Notes under the pieces: generated by a model | Databases searched by the model: none | What the model saw: the letters and a program-made list of their open reading frames with translations, nothing else | Told to the model about the DNA's origin: nothing | Part shown: piece after piece, positions 34,926 through 47,635 of the stretch | Position numbering within the stretch: the stretch's first letter is position 1 | Layout of the letters: each line of letters begins with the position of its first letter | Assembly: GCA_021442155.1 (NCBI GenBank) | Contig: CM038214.1 | Span: 21,229,808-21,293,807 of the forward strand | From: Cymbidium sinense | Lineage: Eukaryota > Streptophyta > Magnoliopsida > Asparagales > Orchidaceae | Length of the DNA stretch: 64,000 nt | Direction: 5' to 3' | Program-made: the position numbers and the translations under genes

Positions 34926-35240
34926 TTTAAAGTTCTTAGGGTATTGAAGAAATTTGAGTGGACACCAGAATGTGAAAAAGCCTTTAATGATTTGAAGGCT
35001 CTACTCGCATCTCCTCCTTTATTATAGAGCTCAAAAGAGGGAGAAGTCCTATTATTATACTTAGAAGTAGGAGAAGACTTGATCAATCAAGAAAGTGGAA
35101 GCAATGACCAATCTACTATATAAATCTTTGTGAGGTGCTAAGGTGAATTACCCATTCATGGAGAAACTAGAACTTGCATTAATTACCCCGCCAAGTGACT
35201 ATGACCATATTTTCAAGCACACTCCATACAAGTGTAATTA
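34926..35240 (+). pseudogene. Tat-type RNase H relic, left part
   Basis: Broken frames give 'F.W..EC.KAF.DLK..L..PP' (about 34,960-35,030) and EGEVLLLYLEVGED (35,037). Near 35,195-35,235 comes PYFQAHSIQV, where Tat elements read 'LRpYFQaH.I.VlTd.PLr'. The reading is cut off right after this motif at about 35,240. The same point in the protein resumes at about 42,300. Confidence 0.7.
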
Positions 35241-35439
35241 CTTCATTTTTGGATGAGGTTGATATTATCAATTTAGTAATTAGGATCTCTTATCTTGAAT
35301 TAATATCTTTCTAATAGACACACACTTAGTGGCTAAGTGTAATTCAAATCAAAATCAAATAATATTAAATCAAACCAAAATTTGGAGTCAATACTAAATT
35401 TGAAACTAAAATTAAAATTAAACTCAATACCCTAAAGTG

Positions 35440-36660
35440 AAAGCTTAGGTCACCCTAATGAATTCTTCTAGACTTGACCTAATCCAAATTAGATTGGGTG
35501 AATCCAACAAAATCCAAATTTCATGAAATTTAACATAAATAAAAATTAAACATGAATGAGATAAAATCTAAATTCAATTGAGTGTAGATTGTAATTAGGT
35601 TGGTTGACCTAATTAACCCATCTAAGCTCAAAATCACTTAAGTCTAAGAAATATTAAATTAAATCATAAATTAAAATTAAAGTAAAACCTTATAGTCAAT
35701 GCATAAATATAAATGAACCCAAAAATAAATTTAGATGAGGTCCAAAGTGGTCAACCAAGTCATCAAACCTAGAATTGATCCATGCCATCTCAAAGGTCAA
35801 CCAATTTAAATCAGGTCAAATTGAGTTATCCCAAAGACTCAAAGTTATCAATTGAACATTTTCAAACATAAAAAAAAAAATCTAAATTCAATGAAGATTC
35901 AAATGGGTTGATTTGACCACTTAACCCAAATAAATTCAAATGGACTTCATTAAGCCAAATCTTAATTAAATTAGAAATTGATCCAAATTAAATATTTCAA
36001 AACACTTTAGAATCATGGATGATCATAATTCAATAAATCATTGGATTTAATTTGACTAATTTCGTCATTTGACCCAAGAGAACTCATCTTAACTCATTAA
36101 GCCCAATTTGGGTCAAAATGGGTCAAAAATCAAAACCTAACTTCAAATCAATTGAAATTAAATGTTTGAAATCATACTAAACACATAATCAAACATTATT
36201 TAAATCCAAACACATCTTAATTATGTAAAATTTATCTTTTAACTTAACTAAACCCATCTTAATTCATTTAAATCTAAAATGGGTCAACATGCATTCAAAT
36301 CAAAACCTAACTCAAATTCAATGAAAACAATTGATCAAAATTAGTACAAATGAACATTTTCACATAACTAAATATAAATTTTTATTTAAAAAGTCTAAAT
36401 AAGTTATAAGTCCAACTTGACCCATTTGAGCTAAGTAGGTTAAACTAGCCTAAATTATTCCAAACCTACACATATTTTGGTTATTTCATTCATAAATCAT
36501 TTAATGGATAATTACCATGATTTAGAACATAAATATAATAACAATTGAATGCAATTGAATTAGTTTAAGTCATCCAACCTGACCAAAATCCAATTCAAAT
36601 GAACCTAACCTATTAAAATTTAAACCCAAGCCAGCTGAACTTGAGTTTAACCTTAGCATC
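35440..36660 (-). repeat. About 155-bp GGTCAA satellite, inverted copy
   Basis: Plus-strand 'gacctaat..aaccca', 'ttgacccaagag', 'gggtcaaaatgggtcaaaa' and 'ttgacccatttgag' segments recur at spacings of roughly 150-160 bp. They are the reverse complement of the monomers at 26.4-27.2 and 58.2-59.1 kb. More A-rich and more decayed than copies I and III. Confidence 0.6.
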
Positions 36661-39344
36661 CTTTTAGACTTGATCTAAGAAACCATCAATCAAGTCAAGG
36701 AGTGGTGAATTGCTACTATGGGATGTAGTCCATGGAAAGCCCAAAACTAAGTCATATAAGCCCATCATCACCCATGCTCCCTCAATCATTTTACAAGTTC
36801 TTTCTTTGATCTCTTTAACTCCTTAAAGAGCGACCAAACTCTAATTTTCTAAGACCTCCCACTACCTCTAAAGGAATGAGGCTCAACCAGCTATAAAGAA
36901 GGTGAAAGAGCCCTTAATTCACACCTTTGATGCTCTCTGCATCCCTAGCCTAAAACAAACTCAAACAAATCTTTTCCCCCACTCCTCGACCTCTCTAACC
37001 AATTGTTTGGTCAAGCTCTAGTAAGCAATAGTACACTATGGTCCATACACTAATTTAAAGGGAGATAAGAGACCAAATCTCTTCCAAAGATGCATTCCAA
37101 TCGATGGAAGGTTTTAGAAATGAGTAAACCACCAAAGATTAATTCCAATGAGGTATTCCCTAAGTCTTTCCATCTTTCTATTTTGGATTGGTATTTTGTG
37201 AAGTCAAGTTGATCTCTATTGAGATCAAACCATAGGGAAAATTATAAATCAATCCTTGATCGATTTACAATCAAAATCTCCAAGCCCCACTAATGGATGA
37301 TTTTTGGCGCTCATCGGGAGGTCAAAGATAAAATCATGCTATCCGTTCCATTACTTTGGAATGGACGGCTATGATTTTGCCATATAATCAGAATTTAATT
37401 CTCTTTAGGAATCACGAATTATCCCTACACCGTCTGATCTTTGATCGAACGACCCTTATAAAACTATGTCTCCTTTGCCTGCCACACTATAGTCGACGTA
37501 GCCTAGTGGTGCGCTACCACATGTGAAGTTGTGCCTAGTCAGCACTATGCAAGCACTGACTTGGTTAAATAGGAAATTCAATTTTATCAAATTTAAAAAT
37601 TATAAAAATGCCCATAATTTTAAAAATTTATAGAAATTAAAATATTCAACTAAAAATACAAATAATGGCTCTTTGGATTCATCTTAGTGAGAGGAATCCA
37701 TTAAACCTAAAATCCCTAATTTTTATTGGGTATTTTTGGGTTAATTTAAGTTTAATCACAAATAATTAAATGTAAATTAAACCCAAAATAATCATCCAAT
37801 CAACTTGAAACTTTGGGGATACAAAATTAAGGTTAAAACACACTACCAATTAAAATTTGAAAAATTATTGGTGAGTAAATTAAAATATATAAAATTTTCA
37901 ATTTTCAAATCATAATTTAATGAAATAAATTAATATTTAACCAATAAAATTAGTAAGAAATATGGAAATTATTTAAGGCACCTTAATAAACAACAATAAA
38001 CTTAATAAAAATATTTTTTAAATCCTAAAATGACATAATTATTGGTTTTTTGATTAATTAGGGTAATCTTTTAAAAATCCTAACAAAATGAATAAAAATC
38101 CACAAATTTTAATTAAACTTCTTTTAGATTCATCTTTCAGAATGAATCAAAGAAAATTAAAGTCATAATTTGTTCTTAATATTTTAGACTTAATTTATGT
38201 TTTATTAGAAATATTAAAACTTTAATTATACATAAAATACATCTCTAATTAAGTCAAAATTTTAAGGAGATGAAACTAGCAAGGAATCCCACATGCTATA
38301 AAATTTTGAAATAAAAAATAACTTCTGAATCAAAAGTTATTAAATTATCAAGTTTTAGGACCATTTAAATAAAATAAAAAATATAAAAATAATAAAAAAT
38401 TATAAAAATTTTCAAAATTAGTTCAAAATATCTCTAATAACACCAGATGACTTAGAAAAAAACTCCTTAGCCCTCTGAAGTTAAGGAATTATAAAAATAG
38501 CATACTTAGGGTTTAAGAAATAATTAAAGGCAAGAAATTAATTAAATCCTAAGTTTCAAATAGGGAAACCAATAACAAATCAAATAATATATCATATTTT
38601 TTTATTAATAAATCTCTAAATTCAATATTTAAGTAAGAATCTATTAAAATTGAAATCATTGCAAACATACTTAATATTGAATGAATAATTAAATTGTAAT
38701 TTAAAATGAATAATTGATTAAATTATTCATAACCTAAAAATACCAAATGCCTTAAAAACTTAAAATGACCTAGCATAAGTTTTGGCATCCTAAGTATTTC
38801 ATCTTTATAAGTTTCTTAAACTAGGATTAGAGGTCAAAGAAAAGTTAAATAAAATCTCAAGAAACTTAATTAAACAACAAATTAGAAAAAATGCCCCCTT
38901 AAACTAGTTTAAGCATATTAATTGAATTCAATAAAGCATAAAATCATGAAATCGAAATAATGAAGATTCATAAATTTAATAAATACTCAAATCAAATTAA
39001 TAAAGAGAGACTAAATGTAAGTAGAACTTTTTTAACAAAATGAAGTTAATCAAACTAAAATCTAATAATCAATCTAAAATACATGAAATTGAATAATCTT
39101 AACAAATTTATTTAAAACCTTAATCAAATCAAATCAAATAAGTTAAATATAAACTCTAAACCATTAAATCATATTAAATTACTATCAACTCCAAATATAA
39201 TCAAAATAAATTAATCAACATAAACTTAAATAAATAATCAAATCTAATAAATTTAAAAAATCATAAAAATTTATTAATTGAGGTTTAAAGACAAATTAAA
39301 TATTAATCAAAATATAAGCTAATCAAATCTAAGTAAAACATTAA

Positions 39345-39615
39345 AGGGTTGTTTGGGATCACTTTTATTTTTTATTTTTATTTTATATTTATATATTTTT
39401 TATATTTTCTTTTGAAGTAAAACATGTTTGGTGGTAATTATTAATTTTAAAAATACTTAAAACACTTAAAAGTTATTTTGAGTTTTTGGTTTTAAATAAT
39501 GTTATTTGATTTTGAAAACATAAAATAAAAACACACCAAACAAAACATATTTTTTTAAAAAAAGCATAAAAATGAAAACAAAAAATACAAAATAAAATTG
39601 ATCCCAAATAGCCCT
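39345..39615. mobile_element. hAT-like MITE, 271 bp
   Basis: The ends are long imperfect terminal inverted repeats: AGGGTTGTTTGGGATCACTT at the left, and the complement of the right end reads AGGGCTATTTGGGATCAATT. A second inverted pair lies inside ('aacatgtttggtgg' near 39,423 and 'caccaaacaaaacat' near 39,534). The interior is AT-rich and non-coding, and the size is typical of a MITE. 'AGGG..GTTTGG' ends are common in plant hAT MITEs. The flanking 8-mers (aacattaa and aagcaact) are not a clean target duplication. The insertion sits inside copy II, so it is one of the younger events here. Confidence 0.75.
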
Positions 39616-39989
39616 AAGCAACTCAAATTTAATCAAATTTAATGAAAATATAAACCATTTAAATTCAAATAATAACCAAATCAATTCAATCAATAAAACT
39701 ACACCCATGAATAAAATCTAATGAGTTTAACAAAGCTTTTAAAACATAAATGAAAGGAGTAAACAATAATTAAACTTCATATTAAAATGAAACTTAAGCA
39801 AAACTAAACTTAAAAATCAAGCTAAAATAGAACAACCAAAACTTAATTAATTCCAATAATAAAATTGAACCTAAATGATAATCACAATAAGCATAGTTTT
39901 ACTTCTTAATCAACTCAAATAAACATCAATCAAATTGAAAATTGAATCTAATAAAAAATTAAAGAATTAATCAAAATGCGTAGACTATT

Positions 39990-42295
39990 AGGATAGACCC
40001 TTAGAGTGAATATTTACATGTGGGTGAAGATTTCATTTCATTAGGATTAGGGTGTTGAATGGAATGGGCTTTGCCTAAAGAAAAACTCATTTTATTCTTC
40101 ACTCTTGAAAATATGAATTCAACTTTAATATAAAATGAACTAAAATTGGAAATAAATTTAAAATAAACTACATCACTTAAATTCAAATCATCTAATAACA
40201 AAATCAAATAAATCTCAAACTTTAATAAAAACTTAAATCCTGAAAGCCTAATATCGTCATACCACACATGGCCCTCTTTTAACACACTAGATTGCCTGGT
40301 CACTGACATTGGACTCAAGTTAGGCTAATGATCTATGATGGATTATAGCATGATGTAATATTGTTCTCCTTTTATGGTGTAATATTTTAGATTGGATGGC
40401 CAAATATTAATTGCTCGCTAGTCTAGATGTTAGGGTGCTCTTTTAGGCTAACACTATTTTCTATAAAGGTTGTGCTTAAGATATTGTTATAATAAAAAAA
40501 CTATTATAAATATTATTTATTTATAGGTGTTGCTTAAATCTCTAAGCATAGCCCAATAAGATAAGTGGGCTCGATAACCATTGGTGCTAAACTTGTATGT
40601 TTGTATTATAACTGCTAGAGTGTTGAGTGTTTTTCTTAATATCTATTTTATAGGTTTTTAGTTTTTCTTTTAGAAATTAAAATGTACTTTGAGCCTAATA
40701 TCAGCTTTGGATCTATGGGGTCTAGGATTAGCAAGAGCTGATTGCACCTTTTTATGGTCCCATGTGAAGTCTAAGGAGGTCCTTGAAGAAGGTGATGATC
40801 CTAAATGAAGACCCCCATAGATCAAGACTTTAGTTGTAGATCGGGTTGTATGAGGGTATAACTCGTATGCCTTTTTTTCTTACTGCGTGTACAACAATAC
40901 CCGATCACACCAGGTTGTTAAATTTAATTTATTTATATTTAATTATTTTTGGGTGCACAATAGAACTACATGCTTTTTATAGTTTGTTTTTATGATTGAT
41001 ACATTTTGTGATGAAAAGCCTGTATACAATAAGCTTTTAGAAAAAACTAATTTTTCTACCCCATTAAATAAAAATAACTCAAATATAAATAATCAACTCA
41101 TAGCCTCACTCAATTAAAGCCCTAGGCACAAATAACTAAAAGAAACTAAAAATAGTTAGATTTTGTGAACCATGGTGGCATATTCCCTCATACTTCTTGA
41201 ATTGGGCGCTTCACCCATTACACATAAAGGACATTTTACCTGTGAAGATAACTACCCTTCTTGGGGAATTGTGCATTCTCTAATTAATTTGGTCCTTGAC
41301 TCTTTTCTAATTGCATCTCAAGTTACGCATGATTTGCATATCTAAAACCTTTAAATGAAATTATGGGTTAAAAATAAGCAAAAATAAAAAAACATTATTA
41401 CATTAGTTATGTGTATAGCATACAAATCATTATCTTAGGGATTAGGCTCTTAACTTTCTTTCTTAAATGCAAAACTTAGCTATCTTATATAACATAAGAC
41501 TAGAATTAAGGATTTAAAATCTCTTAGGTAGTGGTAGCTGGCAACCCTTCCAAGAGAGAAGTAAATCTAGAATAGTTAGGGATAGGGTTTTATTCTCAAA
41601 TGAGATAAACACCCATAATTCATGAGGATCAGATTAACCCAAGCTTCTAATTTGTATTGAAAGAATTTTTTGAATTAGATTTCAAAGCAACCTATTGGAA
41701 TAATGCTTCACATTTTAAGCTTTTCTATAGTCTTGTAGTACCAAAATCTAAGTCTTATCTTTTTAATAAAATGTCAACTTAAAGTGTCAATAATTTAATT
41801 TTAAAAATGTAAAGTCTAATGATAGGATAGTTGAAATTATTATTATGCTTCTTAATATCTAAATGCATTTTCTACTTATTCCTGCTTGGATTCCAAAAAA
41901 AAAAAAACTCTTCCTCCTTGAACCACTTTAGAGTTTCCAAATTACTTATCCTCTTAAGAAAGCTTTCAAATCCATATAGAGGTGAAAATCAACTCTTTTA
42001 ATTTAGAGTTTTTTTAAGAAAGTATTTATTTCTTAATATGTAATTAACTATGAGTGCTTGCTCTTATAGGAAACTAAGAATCTTTCAATAAAATAAACCA
42101 CATTCTATCTCAGTAAATAGTTTTGAGGAAAAAATCTTTGGAACATCATAAACCCATCTAGTTTAGGAGTTTTTTATTAAGTAATTGAATCTATTATGAG
42201 ATGATATTTTCACCTTCTATGATATATATTGTTATTTAATACATATTTCATTTCCTAAATAAGAAATTCTAAAAATCTGCATTGTGTCCTAATTT
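39990..42295. other. Unassigned right part of the insert in the Tat element
   Basis: About 2.3 kb without a supported gene, AT-rich. It contains 'cccatagatcaagac', 'ccatgtgaagtctaagg' and other unique-looking stretches, but no protein signature in either strand that I can name. It lies between copy II and the resumption of Tat RNase H, so it is either the end of that insertion or an additional one. Confidence 0.35.
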
Positions 42296-42620
42296 TCCTC
42301 CACAAAGTCATCATTGATAATCCTCTTAAGTTTATGCTCGCCAAGTTTGATCATTCGGGAAGATTGCTTAACTTATTTATAGAACTAAGCAAGTTAAACA
42401 TATGCTACTCACCTCAAATTGTAATTAAAACTCTAGCACTCATAGATTTATTAGTGGACTTCAACAAATCACAAAGTATTATTGTCAATCTAGAGCCCTT
42501 GTGGTGACTATATGTTGATGGCTCCTTTCTCAAATTGACTAGGGATACAAGTGAACTCGGAGACCATGGAAGACACACTTGACATGCACGAAGACCTCAG
42601 AATCAAGGCATCATTAAGAA
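42296..42620 (+). pseudogene. Tat-type RNase H relic, right part
   Basis: Reads HKVIIDNPLKFMLAKFDH, SGRLLNLFIELSKLNICY, then ALIDLLVDF. This matches the plant Tat linker 'H.I.V.td.PLr.iL.k...SGRl.kWaiELse.dI.Y.pR.aik.QaLADFl'. After a stop, LYVDGSF at 42,507 marks the start of a second RNase H module ('W.LyVDGaS'), a feature of Tat/Ogre elements that carry a dual RNase H. The rest of that module is missing after about 42,610. It continues the polyprotein interrupted at 35,240. Confidence 0.75.
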
Positions 42621-42679
42621 AATAGAAAACAAAAAAGATGGATAGCCAAGTATTAGAACTATTATGTGCAAGAGAAGTA

Positions 42680-42892
42680 TTTCAAAAGTGGTTAGTTGGT
42701 GCTGAAGAAAGTGGTTGTTCTACTTGACAAAATGTCCCGGGGAAACTCACCCATAATTTAGATGAATATTTCATAATTAAAGAGAAACTTGGTCTCAATG
42801 CATATTGATTATAATCTTATTTTTGTGAAGACATATCAAGGACCTAGAATGCTAGAGATCAGAAGAAGTTTTATCCTTAAGAAAAATTTCTA
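42680..42892 (+). pseudogene. Tat-type integrase C-terminus relic
   Basis: The reading gives VPGKLTHNLDEYFIIKEKLG, a stop, then ISRT, a stop, and NARDQKKFYP. This is the 'GKL.pNWEGPy.v.......gaYkL.....g....R.WNa..LKkyY' block that ends Tat integrases. The catalytic core and the zinc-binding N-terminus of the integrase are absent: only about 70 bp separate this from the second RNase H module. A large internal deletion has therefore occurred. Confidence 0.7.
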
Positions 42893-43044
42893 TCATTTGT
42901 ACTCATTTTATTAATTTCAAGTATTATGTATCTATCTATTTTGTTATAATGAATTTTTATATTTTTTTTGTTCTTTAAATGAATTAGATAGCAGGATAAT
43001 GATAATTTCCAAGGGAGCCTACTCAAATGCTGAAAAGTGGAACT

Positions 43045-43375
43045 TATCGGGGAGCTATATGATGACTCTGAATACTCAATGCATCATATTTGGCCTATGG
43101 AGAGGTCCAACTCGATGAGCAGTGAAAGCCCAAGTAGGAGATCTAAGTACTTGGCATGCCACTATTAGTTCAAGAAAAATTGATGTCGAGCAAATGAAAA
43201 CCCTCAATGCAAGAATTCTCAGGGAGTTACATGATGACTCAGAATACTCGGTGAGCCAATCATGGTCTAAGGGATAGTCCCACTCGATAAATAATAAAAG
43301 CTCGAGTAGAAGACTTAAATACCTGGTGTGCCCTCCTTGGTTCGCAAAGACTAGTCTAACAATCTACCCTCAAGA
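43045..43375 (+). repeat. About 175-bp direct repeat pair in Tat 3' region
   Basis: Two copies of a segment with 'gatgactc.gaatactc', 'gg.c.cactcgat.a', 'aagc.c.agtaga' and 'cttggcatgcc/cctggtgtgcc', starting at about 43,045 and 43,220. They lie right after the integrase end, where Tat elements commonly hold tandem repeats. Confidence 0.65.
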
Positions 43376-43800
43376 CTTACTATAAGTCTAACACCCCATA
43401 AAGTGAACAACAAAACTTAAAAAAGATTAACACTCTATATGGTTAGCGACTATAGTGTATGATCGACACCCGATGATGTTGGAAACTAAACTAAAAAGGA
43501 CCAACACTCTTTGTGATTGGTGACTATAGTGTAAGTCCGACACCTCATGAGGTAAGAAACTAAACTACAAGAAGACCAACACTCCATATGGTTACCAACT
43601 ATAGTATAATATTGACACCCCATTAGGTTGACAACAAAACTAAAAAGACTAACACTCCAAGTGATTAACAATTATAGTGTAAGACTGACACCCCATAAGG
43701 TTGGCAACTAAACTCAAAATATTAACTCTTCTAGTTGGCAACCAAAAAAGACCAACTCTCTTAGTTAGTTATTACAAAAGATCGACACTTTGTGAGGTTG
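43376..43800 (+). repeat. About 74-bp tandem minisatellite in Tat 3' region
   Basis: Units begin at 43,425, 43,499, 43,574, 43,647 and about 43,719 (spacings 74, 75, 73, 72). Each holds 'ga.caacactc', 'actatagtgtaa', 'gacacc.cat.aggttg' and 'caactaaactaaaaa'. Partial units flank the set on both sides. The minus-strand frame at 43,486-43,671 is just the repeat read through. Confidence 0.8.
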
Positions 43801-44435
43801 ATGACTAAGAAAGAATCAATTTTTCTAATCAACAAGGTTAACCCTTAGAAAGGGTCAACTAATGTAGAATACAACTACATAACACATCTAAAGTCAGTGT
43901 TACTTGTGTAACTATGGATAAGACTCAATCTGACAAGTGTACTTGAACTAACAATATTAAGGTTACTATTCAGGGAAGTGCTTCTATGAGTTAATGGCTC
44001 AAAATATTCCAAGTCATGGGATGATTCATTTAAATAAGTGAGCATCACACTAGTGAGTCTACACAAGTTAGTCATGATTCTCTCAAATGATTAGCATCAT
44101 AATTAAAGTTGCTCGCTTATTGATAAACAAGTATTTATCTAAAGAGTATACACAAACCAGCCACACTAAAGCTACTATATAGAGATGAGTCTATTGACTG
44201 GTGATCCAAATATTCTGTTACAAATAGAGCCATTCTCATATTGACTTGCGAATATCAGCTCATTCATTAAGAAATATTAAATAAAGAAACATATCAAGTC
44301 ACTATTTAGATAAGTATTCTAGATTGGGAATGTATTTTTAATTTTCATTTATGTAATATATTTTACAGTTAAGTGAGTAAGATACATGCATCCTTCTCAC
44401 CAATAAAACCTCTTATAAAAATGAAGGAGAAAATA
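43801..44435. other. Tat 3' region, diverged repeats
   Basis: Short similar phrases recur, such as 'gtgtacttgaactaac', 'agtctacacaagttag', 'agtatacacaaaccag' and 'actattcagggaagtg/ctatatagagatgagt', suggesting further old repeats of about 170-200 bp. No coding potential is seen on the plus strand. Confidence 0.4.
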
Positions 44436-44439
44436 TTGT

Positions 44440-47400
44440 ATGAGCTTGAACTAATCTCATCGTCATTGTTCAAGTCCAAAATTGTGAGCATGTTAAAGAA
44501 GTCCATGAACATAGCATCTAGATGACCATGCTTTATCAGTTTGGTAATAACAAAGTCAATGCCATCCTTGAACTTCTACTACAAAATGTTTTAGTACTCG
44601 TCAGAATTGAGAAACCTAGTGAACTTGACTTCTTTCATCTGAAACTCTTCAGTCTGATTAGAGAGCTCCACCTCCAATTCTCTCTTCACCTCTACAAGGT
44701 AAGTAAACTTCATGGTTGCTCTTTCTTTGTCCTCTTCCTAGAAAGATTCCTCAACCTGAAGATCTTTTGGCTAGGTTTTAAAGTTGTCAATTTCCTCTCT
44801 GTTCATGTCAGATGGGTCCTACTCATGTAAGCCTCCTTTCTCTTCCAATGAAACTAATGGCACACCTCCCAAGTCAACTACCATTATTGCCTAAACAGTC
44901 ATGATAGCATGTGGCAAGGAAGTTTTAAGGAGGTCACACAAGTGCTTGTCAAGATCACAAGAGTAGATGGAGGAGCCCATCTTAGAGGCCTCATGATTGG
45001 GATCATGCAGGTTCAGAAGAGAGTTATCCACTGAGCCTTCCTCCTCAATAGACTCATTTCTTTAATGGTGATCGCAAGGAGTAGAGCTCACTACTTCTTT
45101 TTTATACTTCCTAAGAGTGATACTTAATCTAGTCACATCATCGACCTCACTAGGAGCAAGACATGCCACCCCTCCTCTTCCCTCTTCACCGACCTTGAGA
45201 GGTTAGTTCCTTACCGCCAACCACTTAGTTGTTGATCTTGCACTTTCCTTCCTCATGAAATTGGAGAACTTGGCTGTTAAGGGGTCAATATGGGAGATGC
45301 CTCTCCTATGAACACACAAAGAAAAAAATAGAGGAATAAGTCACCAAAGATATAAAGGGATTAACTAGTAGGAGAATTTACCAAGGGTAATAGAAACTCG
45401 GCTAAAGCAAAGATAGAGAGAGACATTTAGGGCACAACCTTGTAACTTCTCCATCACCTCCAACTCTTGTACACTCAACTTGCTAAGCATGGTGTCATTG
45501 CTCAACTGGTAAGAAAGGGGACAATCAACACTAGCCACTAAGTCATGCTTTTAATGAAGCTACAAAGTACTACTTTTTTTGAAGATCATGAATCTTCACC
45601 AGAGTCACTAAAAATTACATGATCCCAACCTAATGACCCTTTATTATAAATGAGCATCAAAAGAGATCCAAGCTCCATAAAATACCTTCTTCTAGCAACC
45701 ATAGGATAAAGGTTATGATGCTCACCACAGAATTAGTAAGGACTTAAGCAGGCACCACTCTTAAGAGGTTGTCGATATTTATCCACTCGTGCATAATGGA
45801 AAGTTAGACCCCATTCTTAAAATGGGTGATGGGAATACACATCTCCTGCTTCCTCATTGAGTTTAGACACTTAGTCTTCTCAGCTACTCAGACAGTGAAA
45901 TTGAGATTTGCAATATAGTATTTGTAAAATCCTGAGGTCATGGTAGAGTGATCCAACTCAAGAACCTCTATGAACTAAGCCTAGTGGAACATTAAAGCAG
46001 CTTTCTTTAGAATATCTAATAATGGAAGAGTAATCAATATATGGTCACAAGGAAGTTCTAATTTCAAGATACAAAGAGGGCAATAAAAGTCCCAACTACT
46101 TTGGCTAGGGGAAAATTTATAGGTGTGATAAGAAAGATGTAGTAACATGGAAATGACTACCCAAATCTCATAGATATCTAGAGCAAGAGAAGCTATAATA
46201 AAATAATCAATGCATAATAGTAAAAATCAAACATCATCCACAACCAAAAAATATAAAAATATTTATTCTTTTATGAAAGAGAAGTACAATACACTCATTA
46301 TAACTCTAAATAAATTACTTTTAAGTAATTTTATTATAGAGTTTGAGTGTTAGTACTAAGTCCATATTGGCACATATAATCAAACAAAAAACTCATGCTA
46401 AAAAGCAGAAGTGAAGTACTCTACGACTTGACAAATTTCTACAACAATAATATCTCAACCCTCATGGTCGCGAAGTCACATTGGTACTCCACCTCCATTG
46501 AATATCATTACAATGACCTCAGCTCTAGTTATGTTCACAACTCACCTACATCATGCTAAGATGAGTCTAAGGCCTTCCTCAAGAGGTCAACCTCCCCTCA
46601 CAAGTTTCAATCTCAGAGGAGTCTACAAATATTCAATGTCCCTCTACATCTTTCCCAGTTAATGGGTAACTCACCCTTCACAAAATAGCCATGATTTCTA
46701 TGAGTATGAGAAAGAAAATTGACCATCATTTTGTTGGTAGAAGTGAAGTTGGCCTCAATAATAAAAACATTGATGGTCTCCCAAGGTTGAGGAGAAAATC
46801 CCCATTAAATCCACCCATGGAATTGATAAAGTTAGTGGTAAAGTTAGATTGATTGCTAATTAATGAGAAAAGAATTCATCAAAAAATATCAGGGAAATTT
46901 TCATAAGAGGATTTTCTATGGATTTGACCCATGGGTAAGGAAGCCATCTTTCAATAAGAATTTCTCACTGCACAAGAAATGTCCTAGCAAATCTCTTATA
47001 AAAAGTTGAAGCAACTCAACTAAGTTACTTGGCTACTAGAGGAAATGACCTTATGGGTTGATGAGTGCCCTTCACAATCTTATCTTTTGCCATATATGCT
47101 CTACAACCAAAGAATAAAATAAGAGTTTAATAAAAGGGACTCATAGTACCCAATAATAGGTGAAACTCACCTGAGATATTCCACTACGATTGTCATCTCG
47201 ATGGATGGCCCAACCAATCAACTCACCATCACCTTTCTACATCAAATCAAAGGTGCATCTACCCCTTATGGCTCTTCTTCGGGAAGGACCATCAGTCACG
47301 CACTCACCACACTAGCCCACTCCTCAAATAGGCGAATGCTTGATTCTCCTGATGGGTCAGAATGAATGGTTGAGGTGATAGTTACCATGATTCGAGTAGT

Positions 47401-47529
47401 TGAAATGCTAGTTTTAGCTATAAGAATGACAATAGTCTCTTCCAACTTCTTCTTTTCCTTAGCCATTTTATGAAGGTCTGACCATAAAACTACTGGATTA
47501 ATGTCATCATGAGGCCTTTTGGTGTACAC
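44440..47529 (-). pseudogene. Antisense ORF relic of the Tat element
   Basis: On the minus strand, a decayed coding region runs opposite to gag-pol, between pol and the candidate LTR. The likely N-terminus is the 77-codon frame at 47,296-47,529. In the middle (about 45,830-45,640) a helical stretch with EWINIDNLLRVVPA can be read. The C-terminus (44,780-44,440) contains EVKRELEVELSNQTEEFQ and LNSDEY, then ITKLIKHGHLDAMFMDFF. A Glu/Lys coiled coil followed by this type of end recalls proteins annotated as 'putative gypsy type transposon'. Antisense ORFs of unknown function are known in Tat-lineage elements such as Grande and Retand. Stops are frequent. Family assignment is an inference. Confidence 0.45.
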
Positions 47530-47635
47530 ATCAATTATGTTTTATATGTTTCACAGAGTCAACTCTTAGAAGGAAAAAAGTTTAATTGAGCAAATAGTAA
47601 AGGAATTTTGAGTGTAAAAAGAAGAAAGAAAAATG

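Larger units (their letters stand above)
35241..39990 (-). repeat. Long dispersed repeat, copy II (inverted, diverged)
   Basis: Reading the minus strand from right to left gives AT-rich DNA, then a GC-richer block (37,290-37,560), then the GGTCAA satellite (as TTGACC on plus, 36,660-35,440). This is the same order as copies I and III. The GC-richer block pairs well with them: its minus strand has 'cacatgtggtagcgcacca', 'gatcaaagatcagacggtg' and 'attcgtgattcctaa', like 25,110-25,270. It sits exactly where the Tat RNase H is interrupted, so it arrived by insertion. The right boundary is unclear, between 39.9 and 42.3 kb. Confidence 0.6.

Noticed and set aside
43376..43800. Possible CRISPR-like array (regular 74-bp repeats)
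   Set aside because: The whole unit repeats with no unique spacers, and the host is a plant. It is an ordinary minisatellite in a retroelement.
44522..44830. 102-codon plus-strand open frame
   Set aside because: It is the reverse of the coiled-coil coding remnant on the minus strand, which makes better sense as protein.
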